A stretch of 64,000 nt of DNA, from positions 453,107 through 517,106 of the forward strand of contig CAYNID010000001.1 of the NCBI GenBank assembly GCA_964397425.1, in the 5' to 3' direction. A model generated the notes under the pieces. The model saw only the letters and a list, made by a program, of their open reading frames with translations. It did no database searches and was not told the origin of the DNA. The position numbers and the translations under genes are program-made. Every line of letters starts with the position of its first letter. The first letter of the stretch is position 1. The stretch is from Hallerella sp964397425 (GTDB taxonomy: Bacteria; Fibrobacterota; Fibrobacteria; Fibrobacterales; Fibrobacteraceae). Positions 9,512 to 17,105 of this stretch are shown here, piece after piece.

Positions 9512-9865
9512 ATGAAAGACCTCGTTGAGAAAATCGGGACAAGTTGTTCCTGGATGTTTGTCCTTGTCAGCCTCGCGAACGCCTCCGTTGTCGAGACGCG
9601 GGACGAGTAAAACTTGAACTCCGACTTGGAACGCGTGGCGAAGGGCTTTTTACTTATCCAGCATGGAGGAGAAACGATGACGGTGGAAGGCTCTTGGGCG
9701 GGAACGATTTTCGCCCCGAATGCGGACTTGGTCTTGGGGCAATCCAGTAAAAAACTTTACGGCAGGTTCTTGGGGCGTGACGTGACGGTGCACCAATACG
9801 CGGCAGTCCATCACGTCGCATTCGAACCGGAAACAGCGACGGAAATCGCGGGGAGGGGAAGATGA
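9512..9865 (+). pseudogene. Broken exported-protein gene with an in-frame TAA
   Basis: One reading frame from the ATG at 9512 to the TGA at 9865 is interrupted by a single TAA at 9608-9610. Before the stop it encodes a short signal-like peptide (CSWMFVLVSLANASVV). After it comes a beta-rich segment with WAGTIFAPNADLVLG and LYGRFLGRDVTVHQ, a pattern I associate with the C-terminal part of Fibrobacter surface proteins. The missing middle and the nonsense codon suggest a remnant of a larger gene. The alternative is a shorter real gene starting at the TTG at 9614. Its stop overlaps the ATG of the next gene (ATGA), so translation downstream could once have been coupled. Confidence 0.5.
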
Positions 9866-10647
9866 AAAAGGGGTTGCTCTTTTTGCTTGTCTTCGGAATG
9901 AATTCTCTTTACGCTTTGGATTATAATCCACAAACATTGGATTTGGTTTTTCAATCGTTGCTGTTGGATTCAAATCGTATTTCAAACTCTTTTTGCGATA
10001 CGATTGAATCGGAATGGACTGTAAAATTGGGAAAATACTGTGAAGCCTCTGCCAGTTCCATCGCATACAACTCACCCGAAGACGAATCGGTTTATATAGA
10101 AATAAGAAAAGAGGGTTCTTCGCTGGCGATTCTTTTGTATCGGGAAAACCAAACCTGTGTCGATCCTTTTCGCCATGAAGCCGGTGTTTCTGGGACGGCC
10201 GGAAAATTGCAATTTAGTGAAGTTCTTTATTCTGAATTGTTGAGATTGCAATCCTTTGGAATTATACAAATGCAACGGGATTCTCTGGAGGATTTCTTGC
10301 AAGGAAAAATAGAATTGATGAAAGAAGCTGGGAAATGCGACGATATCGATAGAGTTTCTTTTTACGAAGAAAATGGGGCTGAGTGGTTATTCGGTCCCGG
10401 CTGCTGCTCCCTCGTGGAATCTTCCGAATCTCTACCCCGGATTTCGCCAGCTTCACCGGGAGTCCGCGCGACGAAAGTTTCGCCGGGGAAGTTTCGGCTG
10501 ATGGGCGTCCCCCTCGGCACGGAAATTTCCGTTTTCAACCTGAAAGGGCAAACGCTCTTGCGCAAAAGTTTTGACGGCGGCCTTCTCGAAATCCCGAACG
10601 TCCCGGCTGTCGCGAAAGTCGGCGGGGACTGGGTGAAGTTCGAATAA
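9862..10647 (+). CDS. Secreted protein of unknown function with sorting-type C-terminus
   Basis: The 261-aa protein has a signal peptide (MKKGLLFLLVFGMNSLYA, then LDYN). The mature part (about 20-185) is mixed alpha/beta with several cysteines and no motif I recognise. The last 65 residues (from about VSPGKFRLMGVPLG to GGDWVKFE) have the beta-rich pattern of the C-terminal tails on the pectin enzymes upstream, including a SVFNLKGQTLL strand. It overlaps the preceding broken gene by 4 bases, which suggests a remnant operon. The codon at about residue 190 begins a higher-GC stretch encoding the tail, so tail and body may have different histories. Confidence 0.6.
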   Translation: MKKGLLFLLVFGMNSLYALDYNPQTLDLVFQSLLLDSNRISNSFCDTIESEWTVKLGKYCEASASSIAYNSPEDESVYIEIRKEGSSLAILLYRENQTCVDPFRHEAGVSGTAGKLQFSEVLYSELLRLQSFGIIQMQRDSLEDFLQGKIELMKEAGKCDDIDRVSFYEENGAEWLFGPGCCSLVESSESLPRISPASPGVRATKVSPGKFRLMGVPLGTEISVFNLKGQTLLRKSFDGGLLEIPNVPAVAKVGGDWVKFE

Positions 10648-10811
10648 AAAGTTCGCCAGCCTTGAAAGCTGCCGCCGACAATTCAGGCGAGGGTTTACTG
10701 CAAAGAGATGTTTTGCTCAGCATGACACCGCTCACAGAACTGTCTACGAAGTTCTAACCGTGCCCATGAAAAATTCAAACAAGGATATCGCATCGGGCCA
10801 GTTCCGATTTG

Positions 10812-10851
10812 GATATGGAAAGCTCGTCATCGGAGTCTTCGGCGGGAGCCA
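10812..10851 (+). repeat. Orphan fragment of a Ser-rich linker sequence
   Basis: This 40-base intergenic stretch closely matches the Ser-linker coding DNA near 9253-9293 (encoding SSSSESSAG) in the esterase gene. It keeps the frame for DMESSSSESSAG but has no gene around it. It looks like debris of a duplicated or deleted secreted-enzyme gene in the gap 10648-10877, which otherwise holds nothing recognisable. Confidence 0.45.
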
Positions 10852-10877
10852 TTTTTATGATTGGTGAAAAAATAGTT

Positions 10878-11876
10878 CTACCCGTTTTCTGCGCGCCAAT
10901 ATTTTTGAAGGTCATCGAGGACGTTCATCATTTCAACCGTTTTTTGCCAAGGCATTTCGGCGCATTCCTTGAAGCCGCTTTCAATCGCCTTTTTGCAGGC
11001 GAGAACTTCGTACTCGTAAAAATTCGCGATTTCCCGCGGCGCAATCTTTTCTGTCAAATTTCCTTCGCAATCGAACGATTGAATTTCGACCATGTTGTTC
11101 AAATTTTGAACTCGGATGAATCCTTTTGTTCCGTGAATAACGCCTTCGTTGTGAAGTGGCGACACCATGGATGTTTTCAAGTTCGCCATTTGACCGTTGC
11201 TGTAAACGAAATGAATCCAATCAGTCGCGTCAACGCCTGTGTAAAAAGGAATGCTTTTCGTTTCCATTTTCGCAATGCGGTTTCCCGGACCTCCGATTTG
11301 AGGGTCGGAGAGAAAAATATCGGCAAAGGTCAAACTGTAAACGCCTAAATCCAGAAGGGCGCCGCCGGCGAGTTGCGGATTTCGCAAACGCTCGATATGG
11401 GAAAGTGGCATGGAAAAATCCGCTTCGATGCATTTGACGCTTCCGATTTTTCCCGATAGGATTTTTTCTTTGATCGTTTGAACGGCGGGTAAAAAACGTG
11501 TCCACATCGCTTCGCAAAGGAACGTCCCTTTTTCTTTGGCTGTTGCGATGACCTGAACGGCTTCTTTTCCGTTTGCGGCAAACGCCTTTTCGACTAGTAA
11601 ATTTTTGGAATGTTTTAGACAAAGTAAAGAATTGGCGGCGTGTTCGGAATGAGGCGTCGCGATGTAAATCAAATCGATTTTCGGATCGGCCGCGAGTTCC
11701 TCGTAGCTGCCGTAAGCTTTTGCAAAACCGTAATCCGCCGCAAACCTTTCCGCTTTGCTGAAAGTTCTTGATGCGACTGCATAGGCTTCGATTCCGTATC
11801 CCAACTTCTCTAAAGTTTTGACCGCAAAAGCCATTTTGCCTGCGATATGTCCACAGCCTAAAATGCCAAATTTCAT
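10878..11876 (-). CDS. Gfo/Idh/MocA family NAD(P)-dependent oxidoreductase
   Basis: The start is placed at the ATG giving MKFGILGCGHIAGKMA, 332 aa, because AGGAA lies 5 bases upstream and the Rossmann fold begins directly; a longer frame upstream adds only unrelated residues. The N-terminal glycine motif GCGHIA binds NAD(P). The family signature appears as IATPHSEHAANSLLCLKHSKNLLVEKAFA, shown here only as the segments IATPHSEHA and LVEKAFA, with the lysine expected for catalysis. The C-terminal half is the alpha/beta substrate domain. Members oxidise or reduce sugars and cyclitols, for example dihydrodiol or inositol dehydrogenases; the substrate cannot be told from sequence. It is divergent from ilvC. 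Confidence 0.85.
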   Translation of the reverse strand: MKFGILGCGHIAGKMAFAVKTLEKLGYGIEAYAVASRTFSKAERFAADYGFAKAYGSYEELAADPKIDLIYIATPHSEHAANSLLCLKHSKNLLVEKAFAANGKEAVQVIATAKEKGTFLCEAMWTRFLPAVQTIKEKILSGKIGSVKCIEADFSMPLSHIERLRNPQLAGGALLDLGVYSLTFADIFLSDPQIGGPGNRIAKMETKSIPFYTGVDATDWIHFVYSNGQMANLKTSMVSPLHNEGVIHGTKGFIRVQNLNNMVEIQSFDCEGNLTEKIAPREIANFYEYEVLACKKAIESGFKECAEMPWQKTVEMMNVLDDLQKYWRAENG

Positions 11877-12083
11877 CAGTTCCTGCCGGGTGAATTTATT
11901 CTTTAAAATAGGCAAATTCGAAAAGATGCGGAGAAAAACGCCCAAAATACCGCTGGATAACGTCGACAAGAAGTTCCTCGTTCTCCGAAAAGGAATTAAA
12001 CGCTTCAAAATGGGGGAATGCCTCGTGGCTCTGAGTAAATTTTCTACATTATGTCCGAATCAATTCACCATTCGAGGTAAAAG

Positions 12084-13568
12084 ATGAACTACTTTAATAC
12101 GCTTCCTCTCCGCAGAAAGATCGAGGAATTGGGTCATTGCCGCTTTATGGAAGCTTCTGAGTTCTCCCGTGGAACAGAAGCTCTCCAGGGCAAGAAAATC
12201 GTCATTGTCGGTTGTGGCGCGCAAGGTTTGCATCAGGGACTGGATCTCCGCGACAGCGGCTTGGACGTCTCTTATGCGCTCCGCGAATCCGCTATCCAGG
12301 AAAAACGCGCCTCTTACAAGAACGCGACTGAAAATGGTTTCACGGTGGGCACTTACAAGGAACTCATCCCGAGCGCGGACCTGGTCATCAACCTCACACC
12401 GGATAAACAGCATCACGTGGTGATTCCGCAAATCATGCCCCTTATGAAGAAGGGCGCAGTCCTTTCTTACAGCCACGGTTTCAACATCATTGAAGAGGGC
12501 GAACAGATTCGTGACGACATCACGGTCATCATGTGCGCTCCGAAGGGCCCGGGTTCCGAAGTCCGTGCGGAATACGTCCGCGGATTCGGGATGCCCTGCC
12601 TCATCGCCGTCCAGGCGGATCATGATCCGGAAGGCAAGGGCTGGGATTACGCAAAGGCTTATGCGGCTGGCCTCCATGCGGACCGCGCCGGCGTGCTCGA
12701 AAGCTCTTTCATCGCCGAAGTCAAATCCGACTTGATGGGCGAACAGACAATTCTCTGTGGTATGCTCCAGACGGGAACCATCCTTGGTTATGATCACATG
12801 GTCAAGAACGGTGTGGATCCGCATTATGCCGTGAAGCTTCTCCAATACGGATGGGAAACGATTTCCGAAGCGCTCAAGCAGGGCGGCATCACGAACATGA
12901 TGGATCGTCTTTCCAATCCGGCGAAGATTCGCGCATACGAACTTTCCGTGGAATTGAAGAAGATTATGACCGACCTTTACCGCAAGCACCAGGATGACAT
13001 CATTTCGGGAGAATTCTCTTCGACGATGATGAAAGACTGGGAAAACGGCGACAAGGATCTTCTCACCTGGCGTGAAGAAACGGGCAAAACCGCGTTCGAA
13101 CAGACCGAAGCGTCTGACGCGAAGATTTCTGAACAGGAATACTTTGACCGCGGCGTTCTCATGGTGGCGATGCTCAAGGCCGGTTCCGAACTCGCGTTTG
13201 AAACAATGACCGCTTCGGGCATGAAGCCGATGAGCGCTTATTACGAAACGTTGCACGAAGTTCCGCTGATTGCGAACCTGATCGCCCGCAAGAAGTTGTA
13301 CGAAATGAACCGCGTGATCAGCGATACGGCTGAATACGGCTGCTACCTGTTCGCGAACAGTTGTGTTCCCCTGCTCAAGGACTTTATGCAGAAAGTCACG
13401 AAGGAAGATTTGGGCGACGTTTACGGCGCAGGCAAGGACAACGGCGTAGACAACGTCAAGCTCATCGAAGTGAACAAGGCGATTCGCCAGCATCCGACGG
13501 AAATCATCGGTGCGTGGCTCCGCGCCCGGATGACCGGCATGACGGAACTCGCCGTCGCCACCAAGTAA
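12084..13568 (+). CDS. ilvC: Ketol-acid reductoisomerase, class II
   Basis: IlvC converts acetolactate (or acetohydroxybutyrate) to the dihydroxy acid, using NADPH and magnesium, in valine, leucine and isoleucine synthesis. At 494 aa it is the long class II form, like E. coli (about 490) and unlike the roughly 330-aa class I. The Rossmann motif GCGAQGLHQGLDLRDSG is near residues 44-60. Two C-terminal knotted domains follow, with metal-ligand segments such as DLMGEQTILCGM (about 214-226) and the second copy around SGMKPMSAYYETLHE. GAGG lies 9 bases before the ATG. No other ilv gene is adjacent, so it seems monocistronic, ending at the hairpin at 13584. Confidence 0.96.
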   Translation: MNYFNTLPLRRKIEELGHCRFMEASEFSRGTEALQGKKIVIVGCGAQGLHQGLDLRDSGLDVSYALRESAIQEKRASYKNATENGFTVGTYKELIPSADLVINLTPDKQHHVVIPQIMPLMKKGAVLSYSHGFNIIEEGEQIRDDITVIMCAPKGPGSEVRAEYVRGFGMPCLIAVQADHDPEGKGWDYAKAYAAGLHADRAGVLESSFIAEVKSDLMGEQTILCGMLQTGTILGYDHMVKNGVDPHYAVKLLQYGWETISEALKQGGITNMMDRLSNPAKIRAYELSVELKKIMTDLYRKHQDDIISGEFSSTMMKDWENGDKDLLTWREETGKTAFEQTEASDAKISEQEYFDRGVLMVAMLKAGSELAFETMTASGMKPMSAYYETLHEVPLIANLIARKKLYEMNRVISDTAEYGCYLFANSCVPLLKDFMQKVTKEDLGDVYGAGKDNGVDNVKLIEVNKAIRQHPTEIIGAWLRARMTGMTELAVATK

Positions 13569-13583
13569 CGCATCCGTTTTGAA

Positions 13584-13609
13584 GAAAGCCCGGCCAACGC
13601 CGGGCTTTT
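13584..13609 (+). terminator. Rho-independent terminator of ilvC
   Basis: AGCCCGGC and GCCGGGCT form an 8-bp stem around a CAAC loop and are followed by TTTTG. It lies 16 bases after the ilvC stop. Confidence 0.85.
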
Positions 13610-13662
13610 GTCGTTTTGGCTTTTTCCAGAAAAGGATGTATATTGGGGAAAACCTGTAGAAT

Positions 13663-14733
13663 ATGAAATTGGCAGACCGTACAGAAATCGAAGCGTTGAA
13701 AGCGTCTCTTTCGATAACCCAAGTGGCGGAACATTTGGGCCACAAAGTGGTGCACGGAAAAATCCGCTGCCCTTATGCGCTGCGGCACGCCCATTTCGAC
13801 AGGACTCCAAGCGTTTCCCTTTCGGAATCCCGGGGACTTTTCAACTGCTGGGTTTGCCCGGATGTCCGGGGAGATGTTATCCGGTTGGTTGAAATTTCCA
13901 AGAATCTGGAATTCAAAGACGCTCTCGACTGGTTGAAAAATGAATTTGGCGGGAGCGCTGAGATTCCTTCGAATGGGCATTCTCCCGGCGGAGAGGCGTT
14001 CCGAATGCCGGTGCGCCGCGCGCCCGAAGTCGAAATGGATCCGTATCTTCGGGTGAAAATCATCGCCGCTTTTTTTGAAATGCTTTCACCGGTAGAAGGT
14101 TCTCCGGCGGCCTCGTGGCTTGTCAAACGGCGGATTTTCAAAAAAACGTGGAATTCCATGCGGCTGCGCACCATTGTCGATTACGACCGGGTAAACGCCG
14201 GGTTGCGGCAAAAGTTTGGACTTGAAGATTTGCAAAAGGCGGGCCTTTTCAACGAAAAGGGCAATTTGAAGTATTACAGGCACAGGCTCCTTTTTCCGTA
14301 TCTCGATGCCAAAGGGATTCCGCGGTATTTTCAGGCGCGGGCGACCGACGCGGAAACGCAGCCGAAAGAATTGAACTTGCGCGGGGCGGTGCCGTTTCCT
14401 TACAACGTTTCCCTGTTGGACGGGAACGTGGGATGGATTTATCTGTGTGAAGGTTGCATCGATACGCTGACCATGCTAGACCGCGGATTTCCCACCGTGG
14501 GCATTCCCGGAGTCAAATCGTTCAAGCCGGAGTGGGGAAGCCTCTTCCGGAACAAGCGCGTCATTGTTTGCTTGGATCAAGACGAAGCGGGCCGCGCCGG
14601 CTCCAAAATCATCGAAGACATTTTGAAACAGAACGGCGTGGAGGCCTCTCGGCTTGGCGATGGGATTCAAGCGAAAAGTTTTCAGATGGCAGAAGGGCAG
14701 GATATCAATTCGTGGTTTGGCGGCAAGAAGTGA
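13663..14733 (+). CDS. CHC2 zinc-finger and Toprim protein, DnaG-primase-like but short
   Basis: The 356-aa protein has a CHC2-type zinc region near residues 35-75 (CPYALRHAH, then FNCWVCPDVRGDVIRLV). A central domain is followed by a Toprim fold: CEGCIDTLTMLDRGFP (the conserved glutamate) at about 263-280 and CLDQDEAGRAG (the DxD pair) at about 305-315. These are the parts that make RNA primers in DnaG. It is much shorter than typical DnaG (about 580-650 aa) and lacks a helicase-binding C-terminal domain. The spacing between the first zinc cysteine and the histidine is enlarged compared with the usual CPFH. It could be a divergent second primase or one captured from a phage. It is monocistronic, with TATATT about 26 bases upstream. 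Confidence 0.75.
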   Translation: MKLADRTEIEALKASLSITQVAEHLGHKVVHGKIRCPYALRHAHFDRTPSVSLSESRGLFNCWVCPDVRGDVIRLVEISKNLEFKDALDWLKNEFGGSAEIPSNGHSPGGEAFRMPVRRAPEVEMDPYLRVKIIAAFFEMLSPVEGSPAASWLVKRRIFKKTWNSMRLRTIVDYDRVNAGLRQKFGLEDLQKAGLFNEKGNLKYYRHRLLFPYLDAKGIPRYFQARATDAETQPKELNLRGAVPFPYNVSLLDGNVGWIYLCEGCIDTLTMLDRGFPTVGIPGVKSFKPEWGSLFRNKRVIVCLDQDEAGRAGSKIIEDILKQNGVEASRLGDGIQAKSFQMAEGQDINSWFGGKK

Positions 14734-14744
14734 ATCCGCCGCGG

Positions 14745-15449
14745 TCAAAGCTTTTCTAACACGATGACGGCACGGTCCTGCGTACTGTGCGGAATCCGGT
14801 AAAAGTGCTTTTCGGCGAGGGCGAATCCGAAATCTTCCGGGTGAAGGCTCGCAAGCTCTTCTTTGACGGCGGGACCTTTCATAAAGTAGGCTCTTCCGCC
14901 GGGGACAAGGGACTTTTCGATGCGTGGCAATGTCAATTCGATTTTTTCAAAAGCCCGGCTGATGACTCCTTGGACGGGAAATTCCAAACTGCGGCTGGTC
15001 ACTTTGTGCCCAAAAACGTCGATTCCTTTAAGTCCGAGCTCCCGGATGACCAGGTTCAAAAATTCAATGCGGTTCGGACGGGGTTCGCAAAGGGTCAGCC
15101 GAATTTCCGGATTGACCAGTTTCAGCGGAATGCCGGGGAATCCCGCGCCGCTGCCGACATCGATCATCCGCCTGGGCCATTGGGGAACGTAGGCGTTGAT
15201 GAGGATGCAGTCTGCGTAATGGCGCTCCACAATGGTTTCAAAAGCGTTCAACCGGGTCAGATCTTGGTCTTTGTTGTGTTCCCGCAACAGTTGATGGTAA
15301 GCCCACAATTGTTCAAGGGTTTCTTTTTGCAGGGAGACTCCGTGATATTCGAGAAGCTGTTTGAGTCCTGCAGGCGAAGGCTTTGCCCTTTTTCCGTCAA
15401 AGAGGGGAAAGTTGCGGACGGGCGGTTTTCGAAAAAAATTTTTCGGCAT
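14745..15449 (-). CDS. rsmG: 16S rRNA (guanine527-N7)-methyltransferase
   Basis: RsmG (GidB) methylates G527 of 16S rRNA using S-adenosylmethionine. The 234-aa start at MPKNFFRKPP is chosen because upstream codons lack family similarity. The SAM-binding motif DVGSGAGFPGIPLKL is near residues 105-120, preceded by ERHYADCILI, which matches the usual RsmG segment ahead of motif I. The N-terminus carries about 20 extra basic residues compared with typical proteins of about 210 aa. It is often found near gidA or parAB at the origin, but here it is isolated, convergent with the primase-like gene (11-base gap) and divergent from the gene at 15587. Confidence 0.93.
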   Translation of the reverse strand: MPKNFFRKPPVRNFPLFDGKRAKPSPAGLKQLLEYHGVSLQKETLEQLWAYHQLLREHNKDQDLTRLNAFETIVERHYADCILINAYVPQWPRRMIDVGSGAGFPGIPLKLVNPEIRLTLCEPRPNRIEFLNLVIRELGLKGIDVFGHKVTSRSLEFPVQGVISRAFEKIELTLPRIEKSLVPGGRAYFMKGPAVKEELASLHPEDFGFALAEKHFYRIPHSTQDRAVIVLEKL

Positions 15450-15586
15450 GGAACAAAGGTAGAAAAGTGAAAATCTTTTAAAGGAAAAATCGTTGCGGAA
15501 AGAAACAAAAGCGATTTGATTTTTTGACGGGAGATGCCCGATTTCCATTTTCGAGCGTTAATACTTAAAAATGGAGTCGAAGCGTT

Positions 15587-16930
15587 GTGTACAAACGAAG
15601 ATTTTTGATGATTCTCCTCGGATGTTTTGGCTGGATCTGGTCTGCCGGGCGCGAATCCGTTTCTTTCGAAGATGCCTTCTGGGCTTATGACGATGGAAAA
15701 ATCGGATATGAAGAATTGGAAGATTTGCTGGCGTTCATCGAAATGGGCGATGTCCGCTCCGCTTGTGCGGAATGGGAAGCTTTGGACGGCGATCCTTGCC
15801 AAAAAAGCCTGTCGGAAAAACTTTCCGAATTGAAATTCCGTGGGAGCGCGAAATATGCGGTATCGTTGGATTCGGCGGGGGGCATCCGCAATGAACAGCT
15901 TTTTTTGCAAATGAAGCTGTGGCGGTTTTCCGGAGAATGGAACGTCCGTTCGGAATACCGCGAAACGCCTGTTCTAGAACGCGCGCGCATCGCATACCGG
16001 GGAAAATATCTTCTGGCTGCGGCAGGGGACATTTTGGCGTCCGACGTGGGCAGTGCCATTCCGCTGCAAAAAGGGAGGGGCGGCGTTTTGACTGCCGCAT
16101 TCCGGAATGCTCGCGTGGGAGCGTTTCTGCTGACGGATTCGACTGCGGGAACGCACGCTTTTTGGCGTGTCAAAGAGGCGTTTGAATTGTCGGGAATGGG
16201 AAGCTTTTCTTTTGACGGATTTCGGGAGGCGTTCGGAAAAATAAGCTTTCCCAATGTCGAATTGCAAATGTTGTCCTCCAGAAATTGGCGGACGCCGTTG
16301 TGGTTCATTTCGGGGGAAAATGATCGCAAAGAGCCTCTCCGCGCCCGGTTCCGGGCGTATTTTCATCAAAACGATTCCCTTCCGGGCCTTTTCCGCTTGC
16401 CGAAACGCGTCGAAGAATCCCGGGCGTTTGCCGATGCGCAGGTGCAAATGTTTTTGTCGCCGTGGAGTTTCCGGTGGAATGCGCGGCTTGCCATTCCGCT
16501 GGATACGGCGAAAACCCGGAGCTTTTCGGAAATTCATGCGGAAAGGAAATCGAGTGCGACGCTTTCTCTTGGTTTCCGGACGTTGGCTGTCGGGGATTCG
16601 GTTTCGGTGACGTGGATTCTCCGGGGTGGACTGCGTTTGTTTGCGGCAGAAAGCCTTTTTGCGGAATGGAAGGTCACGCCGGATTATCCCTTTTCAAAAA
16701 GCCTTTATGAAATTCGGCCCGGGATAAGTGTCCGGGTCGAAGAACGCGTGTTTTCCAAATGGCTGTTCATCGTTCGCGGTCCGGGGACGAAACCGCTCAT
16801 TCTCCGGTGGGAAACGCAAATGGATTTTGCGGAACGCATGGGCGGAAAAACGTCAGTGGAATTGCGCGCGGAGAGGTTGCGCCAAATGCGCCTGTGGCGA
16901 CTGGGAATGCAATTCCACTTGAAATGGTGA
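15587..16930 (+). CDS. Exported protein of unknown function, beta-rich
   Basis: The 447-aa protein starts at a GTG with GGAG about 10 bases upstream; the N-terminus MYKRRFLMILLGCFGWIWSAG is a clear signal peptide. Residues of about 25-75 are acidic and helical (FEDAFWAYDDGKIGYEELEDLLAFIE), resembling the small helix-rich segments seen before helix-hairpin-helix or peptidoglycan-linked domains. From about 85 to the end it is rich in alternating hydrophobic strands, Arg and aromatic residues (KLWRFSGEWNVRSEYRETP, WRLGMQFHLKW). The final residues W..GMQFHLKW look like an outer-membrane beta-barrel ending in an aromatic. No family was recognised; an outer-membrane barrel is the best guess. Confidence 0.55.
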   Translation: MYKRRFLMILLGCFGWIWSAGRESVSFEDAFWAYDDGKIGYEELEDLLAFIEMGDVRSACAEWEALDGDPCQKSLSEKLSELKFRGSAKYAVSLDSAGGIRNEQLFLQMKLWRFSGEWNVRSEYRETPVLERARIAYRGKYLLAAAGDILASDVGSAIPLQKGRGGVLTAAFRNARVGAFLLTDSTAGTHAFWRVKEAFELSGMGSFSFDGFREAFGKISFPNVELQMLSSRNWRTPLWFISGENDRKEPLRARFRAYFHQNDSLPGLFRLPKRVEESRAFADAQVQMFLSPWSFRWNARLAIPLDTAKTRSFSEIHAERKSSATLSLGFRTLAVGDSVSVTWILRGGLRLFAAESLFAEWKVTPDYPFSKSLYEIRPGISVRVEERVFSKWLFIVRGPGTKPLILRWETQMDFAERMGGKTSVELRAERLRQMRLWRLGMQFHLKW

Positions 16931-16970
16931 CGCCGGAATTCGGACGGATTTTCGCCATGTTGATTGTTCA

Positions 16971-17012
16971 AAGAAAAACTCCTCCCAAGGAAAGGAGAAC
17001 CTTGAGAGGAGT
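16971..17012 (-). terminator. Rho-independent terminator of glnS
   Basis: On the minus strand AACTCCTCTCAAGG pairs with CCTTGGGAGGAGTT (one G-T wobble) around a 9-base loop and is followed by TTTTTCTTT. It lies about 95 bases beyond the glnS stop and could also slow transcripts from the gene ending at 16930. Confidence 0.75.
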
Positions 17013-17105
17013 TAAGGGGGAGTGTTGTGTTCTTTAATTTAAGAAATGGGATTCGGCGGAAAAAGCGGTTGAAACGAAAATTCGTTTACAACTGTAACCA
17101 TCCGA

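Noticed and set aside
9608..9610. Recoding or selenocysteine at the internal TAA
   Set aside because: TAA is not used for selenocysteine and no recoding signal is seen; a pseudogene or base error is simpler.
10809..11348. 179-codon plus-strand frame starting with the Ser-rich fragment
   Set aside because: After the first dozen residues it is antisense to the Gfo/Idh/MocA oxidoreductase and has no domain.
12060..13745. 561-codon antisense frame across ilvC
   Set aside because: The sense frame is a textbook IlvC; the antisense translation has no family signature.
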